Positions 38,541-47,054 of a stretch of DNA of 64,000 nt are shown here, piece by piece. The DNA lies in contig LZME01000068.1 of assembly GCA_001673575.1 (NCBI GenBank), positions 62,001 to 126,000 of the forward strand, given 5' to 3'. The position numbers were made by a program, and so were the translations under genes. Numbering within the stretch: position 1 is the stretch's first letter; the number at the start of each line of letters is the position of its first letter. The stretch comes from Mycolicibacter heraklionensis. GTDB taxonomy: Bacteria; Actinomycetota; Actinomycetes; Mycobacteriales; Mycobacteriaceae. Under the pieces are notes generated by a model. That model had not been told where the DNA came from. It made no database searches and saw only the letters and a list, made by a program, of their open reading frames with translations.

Positions 38541-38936
38541 TTAGTCCAGCCGGGGAATCACCGACGGACCCGCCTGCGAAGGCGGCTGCTGCGGTGCGAA
38601 CATGCCCGGCACCTGCTGTGACTGCGCGCCCTGCTGCTTGGCCGCACGGGCCTGGGCGAGCGCGTTGACCAGCGGGTTGTTCGCCATCATCTCGCGACGC
38701 TCTTCTTCGCTGAGCTCGTAGATCGCCCACGCGCCCCAAGCAGCCGGACGCACGTACACGGTGACCTGCTGGCGGCCGTTGTTGAAGACGGCGGGAACTG
38801 CCACGGCCCGGTCGGTGGCCGCGAAGGTGGCCATCTCCTCGGTGATCCGCTCGAGATCAGCGGTTTCGTGCAGCTCATAGGTGGGCGCTTGCACGCCCTT
38901 GGTGGGGGTGGCGTTCAGGGCGAGGAACCACGCCAT
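38541..38936 (-). CDS. Conserved hypothetical protein, 131 residues
   Basis: A soluble 131-residue protein: a compact alpha/beta part (MAWFLALNATPTKG...YELHETADLERITEEMATFAATDRAVAVPAVFNNGRQQVTVYVRPAAWGAWAIYELSEEE) followed by a Gln/Pro-rich tail (AQARAAKQQGAQSQQVPGMFAPQQPPSQ). AGGAGT precedes the ATG. It lies directly after tRNA-Asn on the opposite strand. I do not recognise a function; actinobacteria have similar short proteins that start MAWFLA. Confidence 0.8.
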   Translation of the reverse strand: MAWFLALNATPTKGVQAPTYELHETADLERITEEMATFAATDRAVAVPAVFNNGRQQVTVYVRPAAWGAWAIYELSEEERREMMANNPLVNALAQARAAKQQGAQSQQVPGMFAPQQPPSQAGPSVIPRLD

Positions 38937-38986
38937 GAGAGGTACTCCTTTGTTCGGTCTGGGGTCCAGACAGCCTATAAACAGGG

Positions 38987-40933
38987 CTACCCGGTGGACG
39001 CACCGGCGGGCGGTACCGACAGGTGTTCGGGATGCAGCATTTCGGCGTACCGCAATTCTTCGGGGATGCCGAACCCGTCGATCAGAGTCTGTGCGTGCGG
39101 GCGCAGTTTTCGGCACCGGTCATTGATGCCGCGGGTGACGGCCTTGGCCCGATCGGTGGACAGATACCGGTGCTCGATGTACCAGGCCTTGTCGTCCTCG
39201 ATGACGCTGAGCGCGTAGAGGTCGCACACCAGCTCCAGTAGTTCGCGGGCGTCGGGATCGGGGCAGGAATCGATTCCGGCGACGAACGCCTCCAGCACGA
39301 CCCGGTCGATATGTGCGGTGGCTGCATGCAGCATGTGGTCCTGGACCGCGTTGAAGGCGTCGAAGTCGCTCATCTCCTGGGACTTGGCCCTCAGCCGCCG
39401 TGCCACCGAGGTCAGCAGATATTCCTCGCGGTCTTCGAACATGTGCACCTGGGTGCCGCGGTTGAACAGGCTGCCCTCCTCCTCGCTGTCCTGCCTGGCG
39501 TCCACGATGGTCTGGATGATCGTCTCGGCCGCAGTGCGTTTGAGCACCCGATCGCCGACAGCCTCGGCCGCGAACCGTACCCAGCCGACCGGGCTCATGT
39601 CGGCGATGTCATCGGCGTAGGTGGTCAGCAGCTGCTTGGCCACCAGTTGCGTCAGTACGTGGTTGTCGCCCTCGAAGGTGGTGAACACATCGATGTCGGC
39701 GCGCAGTGCGATCAGCCGGTTCTCGGCCATGTAGCCGGCGCCGCCGCAGGCCTCGCGCGCCTCCTGGATGGCCCGGGACGCGTGCCAGGTGTTGGCCGCT
39801 TTGAGCCCGGCTGCTCGTGCCTCCAATTCGCGCTGCTCTTCGGCGTCGGGCTCGTCGGCGGTCTGCAGATCATGGCAGCGGCCCACCAGCTCGTTCTGGG
39901 CGAACTGCAGCGCATAGGAGCGGGCAATCAGCGGCAAGAGGCGACGCTGGTGAACCAGGTAATCCATGATCAGCACTTCGTGTTTCGCCCCGTCGTCGCT
40001 CGGGGCGCTGAACTGCCTGCGTTGCAACGCATATCGGGTAGCGATATCCAGGGCGACCCGGGCGGCCGCGCCGGCGCTTCCGCCCACCGAGACCCGGCCC
40101 CGGATCAGGGTGCCGATCATGGTGAAGAATCGCCGGCCATCGCTCTCGATCGACGACCGGTAGTTGCCGTCGGGATCCACGTCGGCATAGCGATTCAGCA
40201 GGTTCTCCCGGGGAACCCGGACGTGGTCGAAGACAATGCGTCCGTTGTCCACGCCGGGAAGACCGCCCTTGTAGTGGCAGTCGGAGGTCGTCACGCCGGG
40301 CAGATCGTTGCCCTGCGCGTCGCGGATCGGCACCAGGAAGCAATGCACACCGTGGTTTTCGTCATCGGTGATGAGCTGGGCGAAAACCGCCGCGACGGTG
40401 GCGGTTTCGGCGGCCCCACCGATGTAGTCCTTGCGTGCCGATCCCGTCGCGGACTCGATCACGAATTCCTGGGTTGCCGGGTCGTAGGTGGCGGTGGTCT
40501 CCAGCGACTGCACGTCGCTGCCGTGACCGGTCTCGGTCATCGCAAAACACCCGAGCAGGTCGAGGTCGATGATCTTGTCGACGTACGCGCGGTGGTGGCG
40601 CTCGGTGCCCAGGTTCTCCACTGCGCCGCCGAACAGCCCCCATTGGACCCCGGCCTTGACCATCAGCGACAGATCCGACATGGCCAACATCTCGATCATG
40701 GTGATCGCCGCGCCGACGTCGCCGGTGCCGCCGTGTTCCTTGCGGAAACTGTCCGCCGCCACGCCGGAGCCGGCCATGATCCGGAGTTGTTCGGCGACCT
40801 TCGCGCGGGCGATCGCGGTGTTCGGGGTGTAGTGCGGACGAAATTTCTCATCGCACAAAGTGGCCCGGACCTGGTTCTTCACCGTCCGCCAGCGGCCGTC
40901 CAAGGTGTCGCGCAGGGCATCGGAAGTGGTCAC
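38987..40933 (-). CDS. Acyl-CoA dehydrogenase / acyl-CoA oxidase-like flavoenzyme
   Basis: A 648-residue FAD enzyme of the acyl-CoA oxidase branch, longer than typical ~380-residue dehydrogenases. FRKEHGGTGD, the FAD/substrate segment CFAMTETGHGSDVQSLETTATYD, the RGRVSVGGSAGAAARVALDIATRYALQRRQF arginine region and the C-terminal EACGGAGYMAENRLIALRADIDVFTTFEGDNHVLTQLVAKQLL (with the catalytic-Glu-like FEGDN) are present. It should oxidise acyl-CoA to enoyl-CoA in fatty-acid or sterol breakdown. GTG 40933 is chosen because TACGGT lies 7 nt upstream (leaderless); GTG 40942 would add three residues. Confidence 0.88.
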   Translation of the reverse strand: MTTSDALRDTLDGRWRTVKNQVRATLCDEKFRPHYTPNTAIARAKVAEQLRIMAGSGVAADSFRKEHGGTGDVGAAITMIEMLAMSDLSLMVKAGVQWGLFGGAVENLGTERHHRAYVDKIIDLDLLGCFAMTETGHGSDVQSLETTATYDPATQEFVIESATGSARKDYIGGAAETATVAAVFAQLITDDENHGVHCFLVPIRDAQGNDLPGVTTSDCHYKGGLPGVDNGRIVFDHVRVPRENLLNRYADVDPDGNYRSSIESDGRRFFTMIGTLIRGRVSVGGSAGAAARVALDIATRYALQRRQFSAPSDDGAKHEVLIMDYLVHQRRLLPLIARSYALQFAQNELVGRCHDLQTADEPDAEEQRELEARAAGLKAANTWHASRAIQEAREACGGAGYMAENRLIALRADIDVFTTFEGDNHVLTQLVAKQLLTTYADDIADMSPVGWVRFAAEAVGDRVLKRTAAETIIQTIVDARQDSEEEGSLFNRGTQVHMFEDREEYLLTSVARRLRAKSQEMSDFDAFNAVQDHMLHAATAHIDRVVLEAFVAGIDSCPDPDARELLELVCDLYALSVIEDDKAWYIEHRYLSTDRAKAVTRGINDRCRKLRPHAQTLIDGFGIPEELRYAEMLHPEHLSVPPAGASTG

Positions 40934-40940
40934 CTCATGC

Positions 40941-40946
40941 ACCGTA
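40941..40946 (-). promoter_or_regulatory. -10 box TACGGT, leaderless promoter of the acyl-CoA oxidase-like gene
   Basis: On the minus strand TACGGT is followed by 7 nt and GTG 40933. The same box sequence with 6 nt spacing stands before tldD. Confidence 0.45.
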
Positions 40947-40975
40947 TCCAGGCGGGGCCACCGGTAAACCGGGTT

Positions 40976-40981
40976 TAGATT
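40976..40981 (+). promoter_or_regulatory. -10 box TAGATT, leaderless promoter
   Basis: TAGATT, then 6 nt (ACGGAT), then GTG 40988. It is divergent from the acyl-CoA oxidase-like promoter about 30 bp away. Confidence 0.6.
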
Positions 40982-40987
40982 ACGGAT

Positions 40988-42142
40988 GTGCGTGGGAAGC
41001 GGAGCCGGTTGCCGGCGTTGTGCGGTGTGCTGCTGACCGGCGGTGCTGCGCTTGTGGGTTGCGTGCCGTGCGAGACCCCCACGGCGACAGCCGGACTGCG
41101 GTATCTCGGCCAGGCTCGACTGGCGCCGAACACCAGGTTCGCGGGCACCGTCGTCGGTGGCCTGTCCGGGATCAGCTACGACAGCGGCCGCGACTGCTAC
41201 TACGTGATCAGCGACGACCGCTCGGCCAACGGGCCGGCCCGCTTCTACACGGTGCGGCTCTCGGTGTCCGACCGCGGCGTCGACGGGGTGGCGATCACCG
41301 CCATGAACCCACTGCTGGACTCCGGTGGGCGCCCGTTTGGGCGCCAGGCCTTCGACGCGACGCCGCCGGTCATACCGCCCGACCCCGAAGGCATCGCGTT
41401 CGATGCCGGTCGGCAGCGGTTGTATTGGTCTTCAGAAGGGGAGCGGCGTACCGACGGCCCACGCGGCGCGGTGTTGGCCGACCCGTGGGTGCGTACCGCC
41501 GGGCTGGACGGCAGCTACCTCGGCCGGTTCACCATGCCGCCGCAGCTGGCGATGTCGGCACAGCCCACCGGCCCGCGCCGCAACACCACCCTCGAGGGCC
41601 TGACGGTGACTGCCGACGGACGAATGCTGTTCGCCGCAATGGAGGGCCCGGGGTACGACGACGGCCCGCTGCCGGATCGCGACCATGGCGCGCTGACTCG
41701 CATCACCGCCTACCGACTCGACGCTGACGCCGGCCCCGGCGCCCCGGTCGCCCAATACGCCTACCCGCTGGATCCTGCCGTCGTACCGGCCAAAACCAAC
41801 GGCCTCACCGATCTGGTGGCCCTGTCGGACACCGCGTTCCTGGTGATCGAGCGGGCGTTCAGTGACCGCCCGACGGTGCGACTGTTCCGTGCCGAGATCA
41901 ACGGTGCCACCGATGTGCTCGGTATGCCGGCGCTCGCGGCTGCAGCCGTGACTCCGATGACCAAGACCATGGTGGCCGACCTGTCCACCACACCCGGTCT
42001 GGACCCGCTGGACAACATCGAGGGGCTGACGCTAGGCCCGCGGCTACCCGATGGGCGGCAGACCGTGGTGCTGGTCAGTGACGACAACTTCTCACCGCGC
42101 CAGGTGACCCAGTTCGTCGCCTTCGCGATACCCGCCGACTAG
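40988..42142 (+). CDS. Lipoprotein with phytase-like beta-propeller (esterase-like activity of phytase family)
   Basis: A 384-residue exported protein. N-terminal lipoprotein signal (RLPALCGVLLTGGAALVGC, lipobox LVGC, Cys ~25). The mature domain has the repeated strand pattern of phytase-like propellers: VGGLSGISYDSGRDCYYVISDDRS, DPEGIAFDAGRQRLYWSSEG, LEGLTVTADGRMLFAAMEGPGYDD, LDNIEGLTLGPRLPDGRQTVVLVSDDNF. Such proteins occur widely with unclear substrates, possibly phosphoesters. It starts leaderlessly at GTG 40988 and is divergent from the acyl-CoA oxidase-like gene. Confidence 0.85.
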   Translation: MRGKRSRLPALCGVLLTGGAALVGCVPCETPTATAGLRYLGQARLAPNTRFAGTVVGGLSGISYDSGRDCYYVISDDRSANGPARFYTVRLSVSDRGVDGVAITAMNPLLDSGGRPFGRQAFDATPPVIPPDPEGIAFDAGRQRLYWSSEGERRTDGPRGAVLADPWVRTAGLDGSYLGRFTMPPQLAMSAQPTGPRRNTTLEGLTVTADGRMLFAAMEGPGYDDGPLPDRDHGALTRITAYRLDADAGPGAPVAQYAYPLDPAVVPAKTNGLTDLVALSDTAFLVIERAFSDRPTVRLFRAEINGATDVLGMPALAAAAVTPMTKTMVADLSTTPGLDPLDNIEGLTLGPRLPDGRQTVVLVSDDNFSPRQVTQFVAFAIPAD

Positions 42143-42284
42143 CCGGACAACGGTGATCGTCGGCACGACAGTCCCAAGCAGACCGAATACAATCTGGCGC
42201 CACGGAATTGGCGTTTTGAGAATGTCATCAGAGGTGAATGACGATTTCAAGTATAGAAATGAGTCAACTTCATCATTCGGCTGA

Positions 42285-42305
42285 TACCGTAACCCGGGTG
42301 TGGTA
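42285..42305. promoter_or_regulatory. Imperfect palindrome upstream of the TetR pair, candidate operator
   Basis: A perfect 8-bp palindrome ACCCGGGT (42292-42299) is flanked by TACC (42285-42288) and GGTA (42302-42305), offset by one base. It lies ~36-56 bp before the first TetR start, where autoregulators of this family bind. The rest of the 198-bp gap is AT-richer with no gene visible. Confidence 0.35.
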
Positions 42306-42340
42306 CGACTGCTGGTCAGCGACGAGGCTGAGATCGCGCG

Positions 42341-43030
42341 TTGGCTGAGTCGACCGACCGGCGCGCCGATGCGACGCGCCAGCAGATCATCCGTGCCGCG
42401 GCGCATCAGTTCGCCCAGCGGCCCTTTCACGACGTCGGCCTCGACGACATTCTGGCTGAAGCGGAATTGACCAAGGGCGCGATGTATTTCCATTTCCGCT
42501 CTAAGCACGCTCTGGCCTTGGCCGTCATCGACGAACAACTCACCAAGACGGGGACCGCGATCCGGGCATTGGTGGACCGCAAGCTTTCCGGCTTGGAAAC
42601 GCTGCTTGACGTGGGCTACCTCATGGCAGTCGAGGACCTCACCAGCGACAGTGCCCGAGCAATGCTGCACCTGCTGCCGGTGGTAGGCGGCGCCGAGGGG
42701 CTGCAGGCCACCGTGCTCAACAATGCGATTCAGGCGTTGAGCGTGGTGACGGAGCGGGCGATCACCGAAGGCGACGTCCTCGACCGCGATCCGCGCGATG
42801 TGGCCCGGATGATGGTGGCGCTGTACCTGGGTTTGCGACAGGCCGGCAATCTTGATGAGCCCGAACAGTTCCTGCGTGAGTTGGAGCGGGTCTGGTCGGT
42901 TGTGCTGCCCAGTGTGGTGCCTGCTGATCGCATCGACTATTTCGTTCAGTTCGTCCGTCGGCGCACTGCCTTGGCGGTCAAGACCACGGCGGCGGCGAAG
43001 TCGGCGGTGCCCGAAGGGGGGGCCGGCTGA
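42341..43030 (+). CDS. TetR-family regulator (autoregulator-receptor-like)
   Basis: A 229-residue TetR regulator. HTH ATRQQIIRAAAHQFAQRPFHDVGLDDILAEAELTKGAMYFHFRSKHALALAVIDEQ (~11-66); its wording (GAMYFHFRSKHALA) resembles gamma-butyrolactone receptor-type TetRs of actinobacteria. The only start available after the in-frame stop at 42329-42331 is TTG 42341. Its stop overlaps the next ATG by one base (TGATG), so two TetR proteins are made from one message. Ligand and targets unknown. Confidence 0.87.
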   Translation: MAESTDRRADATRQQIIRAAAHQFAQRPFHDVGLDDILAEAELTKGAMYFHFRSKHALALAVIDEQLTKTGTAIRALVDRKLSGLETLLDVGYLMAVEDLTSDSARAMLHLLPVVGGAEGLQATVLNNAIQALSVVTERAITEGDVLDRDPRDVARMMVALYLGLRQAGNLDEPEQFLRELERVWSVVLPSVVPADRIDYFVQFVRRRTALAVKTTAAAKSAVPEGGAG

Positions 43031-43695
43031 TGGCGCGCCAGGTCCGGTCCGAGGCGACTCGGCGCAAGCTGCTCGATGCGGCTATCGATGTCTTCGGCGA
43101 GGCCGGCTACGTCGCTGCCGGGCGAACCGCGATCATCGAGCGGGCCGGGGTGACCAAGGGAGCGCTGTACCACCACTTCGACTCGATGGATTCGTTGGTG
43201 ACGGCCATCATCGAGGGGGGTTTCGCCACGGTCTTGACCAGGTTCCGGAGCATGTGCCAACCGTCCTCGCCCGCTCTGGAGGGGATGATCCACGGCATGT
43301 TCGCCGTCACGGAGCTGTTGTCCGTCGACAAGGAGGCGCGGGCCGCGGGCCATCTGGTCTTCGCACTGGCCGAATCCAACGAATTGGGGGCCGAGGTCGG
43401 CGGCGAATGGGCGGACGCGGTCACCGCTCAGACCGCGCGCGCGATCGCCGAGGGCGACCTGTGCGAGGAACTCGATGCCCGCCAAGTTGCCGAGTCGATC
43501 ACCTCGGCGATGCTCGGCACGTGGCTGTTGACGCACTACGCCGGTGACAGCATCGGTCGGGTGACCCGGATGTGGGAGACGCTGTTGCCGGCGATCGTGG
43601 TGGCCGACTCACTGCCGTATTTCCGGCAGTTCCTGGCGCGCGACGCGCTGCGCTATCAGAACGGCAGTGACGGCGCCTCGGCCGCTGCGCGCTGA
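43030..43695 (+). CDS. Second TetR-family regulator
   Basis: A 221-residue TetR regulator. HTH SEATRRKLLDAAIDVFGEAGYVAAGRTAIIERAGVTKGALYHHFDSMDSLVTAIIEGGF (~6-63), followed by a helical ligand domain. Coupled to the preceding TetR gene (TGATG), an unusual tandem that may work as a heterodimer or as a two-input switch (inference). It is convergent with the PAS gene. The pair is not close enough in sequence to be a recent duplication. Confidence 0.88.
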   Translation: MARQVRSEATRRKLLDAAIDVFGEAGYVAAGRTAIIERAGVTKGALYHHFDSMDSLVTAIIEGGFATVLTRFRSMCQPSSPALEGMIHGMFAVTELLSVDKEARAAGHLVFALAESNELGAEVGGEWADAVTAQTARAIAEGDLCEELDARQVAESITSAMLGTWLLTHYAGDSIGRVTRMWETLLPAIVVADSLPYFRQFLARDALRYQNGSDGASAAAR

Positions 43696-43700
43696 CGGCG

Positions 43701-44105
43701 CTAGCGCTCTTCCAGCCAGAGTTGCTCGGTGAGGTCTTGGAACGTGGCGAGCGCAACCCGGTCGTCGGCACGTTCGAGCGCTGATTTGCTCATCAGGGCG
43801 CGCACCGTCGAGCCATCCCGATGTTCCAGGGAGACAACCAGATTGGCCAGGGAATGCATCACCGACAGGGCCGATTCCTCGGCCGGTGGGACCTGGCCGA
43901 AGATCTGTCGAAACTCCAGGGCCAGGACCTCTTCTTGGGTGTAGCCCAGCATGGCGGCGAACCCGCTGTTGGCGAACAAGATGGTGCCGTCGTCGGCGAT
44001 CGCGAGCACCGGAACGGGAATCCGCTCGAGCGCCACCAGGGCCGGCAGCTGCCGCAGAGTGTCCATCGGTGCCAGAGGGGTTTGCGCGTTCCGCCGTCGC
44101 TCCAT
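43701..44105 (-). CDS. Single PAS-domain protein
   Basis: A 134-residue protein with one PAS domain: ALERIPVPVLAIADDGTILFANSGFAAMLGYTQEEVLALEFRQIFGQVPP...VVSLEHRDGSTVRALMSKSALERADDRVALATFQDLTEQ. No kinase, cyclase or other output domain follows, so it must signal by binding a partner. The nearest signalling enzyme is the GGDEF-EAL protein ~370 bp upstream on the same strand. ATG 44105 lies 7 nt after CATAAT (leaderless); an upstream ATG at 44135 would add 10 residues over the promoter. Confidence 0.8.
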   Translation of the reverse strand: MERRRNAQTPLAPMDTLRQLPALVALERIPVPVLAIADDGTILFANSGFAAMLGYTQEEVLALEFRQIFGQVPPAEESALSVMHSLANLVVSLEHRDGSTVRALMSKSALERADDRVALATFQDLTEQLWLEER

Positions 44106-44112
44106 GTGTCTG

Positions 44113-44118
44113 ATTATG
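44113..44118 (-). promoter_or_regulatory. -10 box CATAAT, leaderless promoter of the PAS gene
   Basis: On the minus strand CATAAT is followed by 7 nt (CAGACAC) and ATG 44105. It diverges from the promoter at 44226-44254. Confidence 0.45.
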
Positions 44119-44221
44119 ACGGGCGCCGCGGACACCGTGGGCAGGGTTCGCCGCTGCCGGGTGGTGACTGCGCCGCGTGCGATACAGGGGCGCTCGGCGT
44201 GACGTGACGCACAGTCTTATA

Positions 44222-44254
44222 TGGATTGAACACCATCCAAAAGGTATGTACTAT
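44222..44254 (+). promoter_or_regulatory. Near-consensus promoter with palindrome over its -35
   Basis: TTGAAC (44226-44231), a 17-nt spacer and TACTAT (44249-44254) form one of the best sigma-A promoters in the window. TGGAT-N8-ATCCA (44223-44240) is a perfect inverted repeat covering the -35, a good operator candidate. Transcription would start at ~44261-44263. Confidence 0.6.
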
Positions 44255-44262
44255 CTCCGCTT

Positions 44263-44532
44263 ATGCGAGGAACTGGTTTGTACGGCTCGGGTGCGCTGCG
44301 GCGTGCACCGAGGCCGGCGAGTTCCTCCGGAAGCTTCGCCCGGGGCACCTTGAGGGGTCCGCATCGCCGTGTGTCGCCGCACGCCGAGCCGCGTTGGTGC
44401 ACCGCACCGACTGCAGCGCTCGCCGGCAGGCAGACGGGGGTGCGGTTGCGTGCCACTTTCTACCGGGCGATGTTCTTGTCAGATCACCAAAGCCTGGCTG
44501 TCGGCCAGGAAGGGCATCGCCATCCAGCGTGA
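44263..44532 (+). CDS. Possible leaderless small ORF or antisense transcript
   Basis: An 89-codon frame whose ATG falls 8 nt after the -10 box above, where transcription should begin, so it could be a leaderless mRNA. The product (MRGTGLYGSGALRRAP...) is Arg/Pro/Ser-rich with no domain I recognise, and its 3' part is antisense to the end of the GGDEF-EAL gene. The transcript may equally be a non-coding antisense RNA. Low confidence in coding. Confidence 0.25.
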   Translation: MRGTGLYGSGALRRAPRPASSSGSFARGTLRGPHRRVSPHAEPRWCTAPTAALAGRQTGVRLRATFYRAMFLSDHQSLAVGQEGHRHPA

Positions 44533-46332
44533 CGCCAGCATTGCTTCGGCGGCGGGCCCGGGCACCGGGCGGGAGAACAGGAATCCCTGCGCGCGGTGAC
44601 AGCCGTGCCGCATCAAGGTGAGTGCGGCCGCGGACGTTTCCACGCCCTCGGCGACCACCTGCAGGCCGAATGCCTCGGCCAGGGCGATGATCGCTCGGAC
44701 GATCGCGAGATCGCCCGGATTGACGCCCAATTCGCGCACGAACACGGTGTCGATCTTGAGGGTGTCGACCGGCAGATCCTTCAGGTGTGACAGGACGGCG
44801 TAACCGGTGCCGAAGTCGTCGATGGCGATCTGCACCCCGGCTTCGCGCAGTTCCGCCAGGGTACGGCGGGTGTTCTCGATGTTCTGCACCACCGCGCGTT
44901 CGGTGATCTCCAGGCACAGCGAGCCGGGACGGAGGCCGAATTCGTTGATGGTTTCCACCACGTTCTGGACGAACCCGCGGGCGGCCAACTGGACCGGTGA
45001 GACGTTGATGCGCAGGGTGGCGTTGGTCCGCACGCCGTTGGTCTGCCATTGGCTGAATTCTGCGCACGCGGTGCGCATCACCCATCGGCCCAGATCATCG
45101 GCCAGGTTGGCGGATTCGGCGATGCTGATGAACGAACTCGGCAACAGCAGCCCGCGGGTGGGATGGCGCCAGCGGACCAGCGCCTCCACCGCGACGATGG
45201 CGCCGCTCCACAGATCGACCTCGGGCTGGTAGTACAACAGCAACGACTCGTCGTCGATCTTGCCCTGCATGTGCAGTTCGATGTCCTTGCGGAACAAGCT
45301 TTTCAAGGACATGTCGTCGGTGGAGCTGACGGTCTGGTTGCCGCCGCCGCGTTTCGCGGCCAAGACGGCCTCGTCGGCGCGGTGCAGCAGGCCGGCGCTG
45401 GTGTCTTCCCCGGGCAGCCCGACCGTCACGCCCACGCTGACGGTGCTGTTGACGGTGTGGCCCTGGATCTCCACCCGCTCGCGCAGCGCGCCCTGCAGCC
45501 GGTCGGCGAACGTCTCGGCGCTGGCCATCGACATCGGCCAGTCCGGGATGACGACGAATTCGTCTCCGCCGATCCTTGCTGCCATGGTCCGGTTCCCGGC
45601 ATAGGTGCGTAGCCGCCGGGCGAAGTCCTGGATGAACCAGTCGCCGGCGGCGTGACCGAGGTAGTCGTTGATCGGTTTAAGCCGGTCGAGGTCGATGTAG
45701 AAGACGCCGACCGGGCCGGGACTGCCGGCGACCAGGCGCTCGGACAGGTGCGCGACCAGCGCGCGACGATTGTGCAGGCCGGTCAGGTCATCGTGGTCGG
45801 CCAGATAACGCAACCGTTCCTCGGCCGCGACACGGGCCTGCAACTGCGCGAACAGCGACGCGATCGCCTCGATTGTGTTGAGTTCTTCCGGCCGCCACTT
45901 GGGCCGGCGGAACTTGACCAGGCCGAGCATGCCGATGGTCACCGGTCCGGAGATCAGCGGCGCGGTGGCCACCGACAGCGATTCGATGGCATGGTCCATC
46001 GACATCTGGCGCACATAGCCCGACTCGTCCGGCTCCGGCCGGATGACCGCCACCCGCTTGCCGTGCGCACAGGTGGTGAAGACCGGATCCGCGGTGGTGA
46101 ACGAGACGACCGCCAAAGGGTCGGGCTCCGGGGCGTTCGCGCGCGGCGGCCATTCGGCCACCAGCTTGGAGGCCCTGATCTCGTGGTCGTTGTGGCGCAG
46201 GAATCCGGCGTCGACGTTGAGTTGCTCCACCAACGTCTGCAGCACACGTTCACTGACCGCGGCAGCTGTCGATGGCGTGGTGGCCATCAGTTGGGCGGCG
46301 ATCGAGGTGACCAGCGCCAATCTATCCGCCAC
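44479..46332 (-). CDS. Bifunctional cyclic-di-GMP enzyme, GAF-GGDEF-EAL (Rv1354c-like)
   Basis: A 617-residue signalling enzyme. N-terminal GAF-like domain (~1-165), GGDEF diguanylate cyclase domain (~170-335: YLADHDDLTGLHNRRAL, FYIDLDRLKPINDYLGHAAGD, intact RIGGDEFVV) and EAL phosphodiesterase domain (~355-605: VEALVRWRHPTRG, LEITERAV, AIDDFGTGYAVLSHLKDLPVDTLKID, VVAEGVET). Both active sites look intact, so it could make and break c-di-GMP, as reported for the M. tuberculosis relative. There is no membrane segment. GTG 46332 follows GGGGGAAGGA. The PAS protein downstream may feed into it. Confidence 0.92.
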   Translation of the reverse strand: MADRLALVTSIAAQLMATTPSTAAAVSERVLQTLVEQLNVDAGFLRHNDHEIRASKLVAEWPPRANAPEPDPLAVVSFTTADPVFTTCAHGKRVAVIRPEPDESGYVRQMSMDHAIESLSVATAPLISGPVTIGMLGLVKFRRPKWRPEELNTIEAIASLFAQLQARVAAEERLRYLADHDDLTGLHNRRALVAHLSERLVAGSPGPVGVFYIDLDRLKPINDYLGHAAGDWFIQDFARRLRTYAGNRTMAARIGGDEFVVIPDWPMSMASAETFADRLQGALRERVEIQGHTVNSTVSVGVTVGLPGEDTSAGLLHRADEAVLAAKRGGGNQTVSSTDDMSLKSLFRKDIELHMQGKIDDESLLLYYQPEVDLWSGAIVAVEALVRWRHPTRGLLLPSSFISIAESANLADDLGRWVMRTACAEFSQWQTNGVRTNATLRINVSPVQLAARGFVQNVVETINEFGLRPGSLCLEITERAVVQNIENTRRTLAELREAGVQIAIDDFGTGYAVLSHLKDLPVDTLKIDTVFVRELGVNPGDLAIVRAIIALAEAFGLQVVAEGVETSAAALTLMRHGCHRAQGFLFSRPVPGPAAEAMLASRWMAMPFLADSQALVI

Positions 46333-46516
46333 GATGTCCTTCCCCCGAAGACCGGCAGCCCAGTGGGCGAGCCGCGAGGGCCGCAGGAGGCCTAGGATCG
46401 CTTCGGGCCGATGCCGCTGTTGAGCATATTCGAAAAGGCGCTCAAGCTGGAAACTTCTCAGCCGAATTGGCGGCTGCTAGATCGATCGGCGCGGCCCGAT
46501 TGCGACGGCGACGGCG

Positions 46517-46966
46517 TTACCGGACCGGTCGGGTCGGGCCGGCTTCGGCCAGGAACCGGTGCAGCACCTCGACCGCGTCGGCAAGCGTCCGGCGGTCTTC
46601 AGCAGAAAGTCGGTCCAATTCGGGGTCCAACGCCGCCGCCCGGTCCTGGCGGACCCGCGCCATGGTCTCAACACCCTTGTCGGTGATCCGGATCAATACG
46701 GCTCGGGCGTCGAGCGGGTCGGGGGTGCGGGTGGTCAGTCCGGCGTCCTCGAGTCGGCGCACCTGAGTGGTCATCGTCGGCTGGGAGCAATGGTCCACCG
46801 CTGCCAGGTCGGAGATCCGGGCCACGTCGAGGTCCTCGATAGTGGACAGCAGTCGGGCCTGTGCCCCCGGAATGGGCAGTGCGACTCGTTGGGTAGCGAG
46901 CCGGTTGAGCCGCGAGACAACGCTGAGCAAATCGGCTCCAAGGCTGGCTTGGGCGGGGGCTACCAT
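46517..46966 (-). CDS. MarR-family transcriptional regulator
   Basis: A 149-residue winged-helix regulator: [86 protein letters not shown]. The recognition helix ([16 protein letters not shown]) and wing ([13 protein letters not shown]) are typical. It is divergent from the ECF transporter gene across ~90 bp, so it is a candidate regulator of that transporter. Ligand unknown. Confidence 0.88.
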   Translation of the reverse strand: MVAPAQASLGADLLSVVSRLNRLATQRVALPIPGAQARLLSTIEDLDVARISDLAAVDHCSQPTMTTQVRRLEDAGLTTRTPDPLDARAVLIRITDKGVETMARVRQDRAAALDPELDRLSAEDRRTLADAVEVLHRFLAEAGPTRPVR

Positions 46967-47042
46967 CGGGCAAGTATTTCACATGCGTGCACGAAAGTGG
47001 ACCAGCTCGGTCCGCTCAGCGTGGGGCGGTCCGAGCGACTGG

Positions 47043-47048
47043 CAGAAT
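47043..47048 (+). promoter_or_regulatory. -10 box CAGAAT, leaderless promoter of the ECF transporter
   Basis: CAGAAT is followed by exactly 6 nt (CGACGG) and GTG 47055; no Shine-Dalgarno. It fixes the gene start against several longer in-frame options. Confidence 0.5.
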
Positions 47049-47054
47049 CGACGG

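Larger units (their letters stand above)
44106..44478. other. 373-bp region between the PAS and GGDEF-EAL genes
   Basis: No protein gene is firmly supported. It contains the PAS-gene promoter on the minus strand and a strong plus-strand promoter (next entry) that fires towards the 3' end of the GGDEF-EAL gene. Open frames on the plus strand are Arg/Pro/Ser-rich and may be chance. Confidence 0.6.

Noticed and set aside
39311..40978. 555-codon plus-strand open frame opposite the acyl-CoA oxidase-like gene
   Set aside because: Antisense shadow; composition is Val/Gly/Asp/Arg-rich with no domain, while the minus strand encodes a full flavoenzyme.
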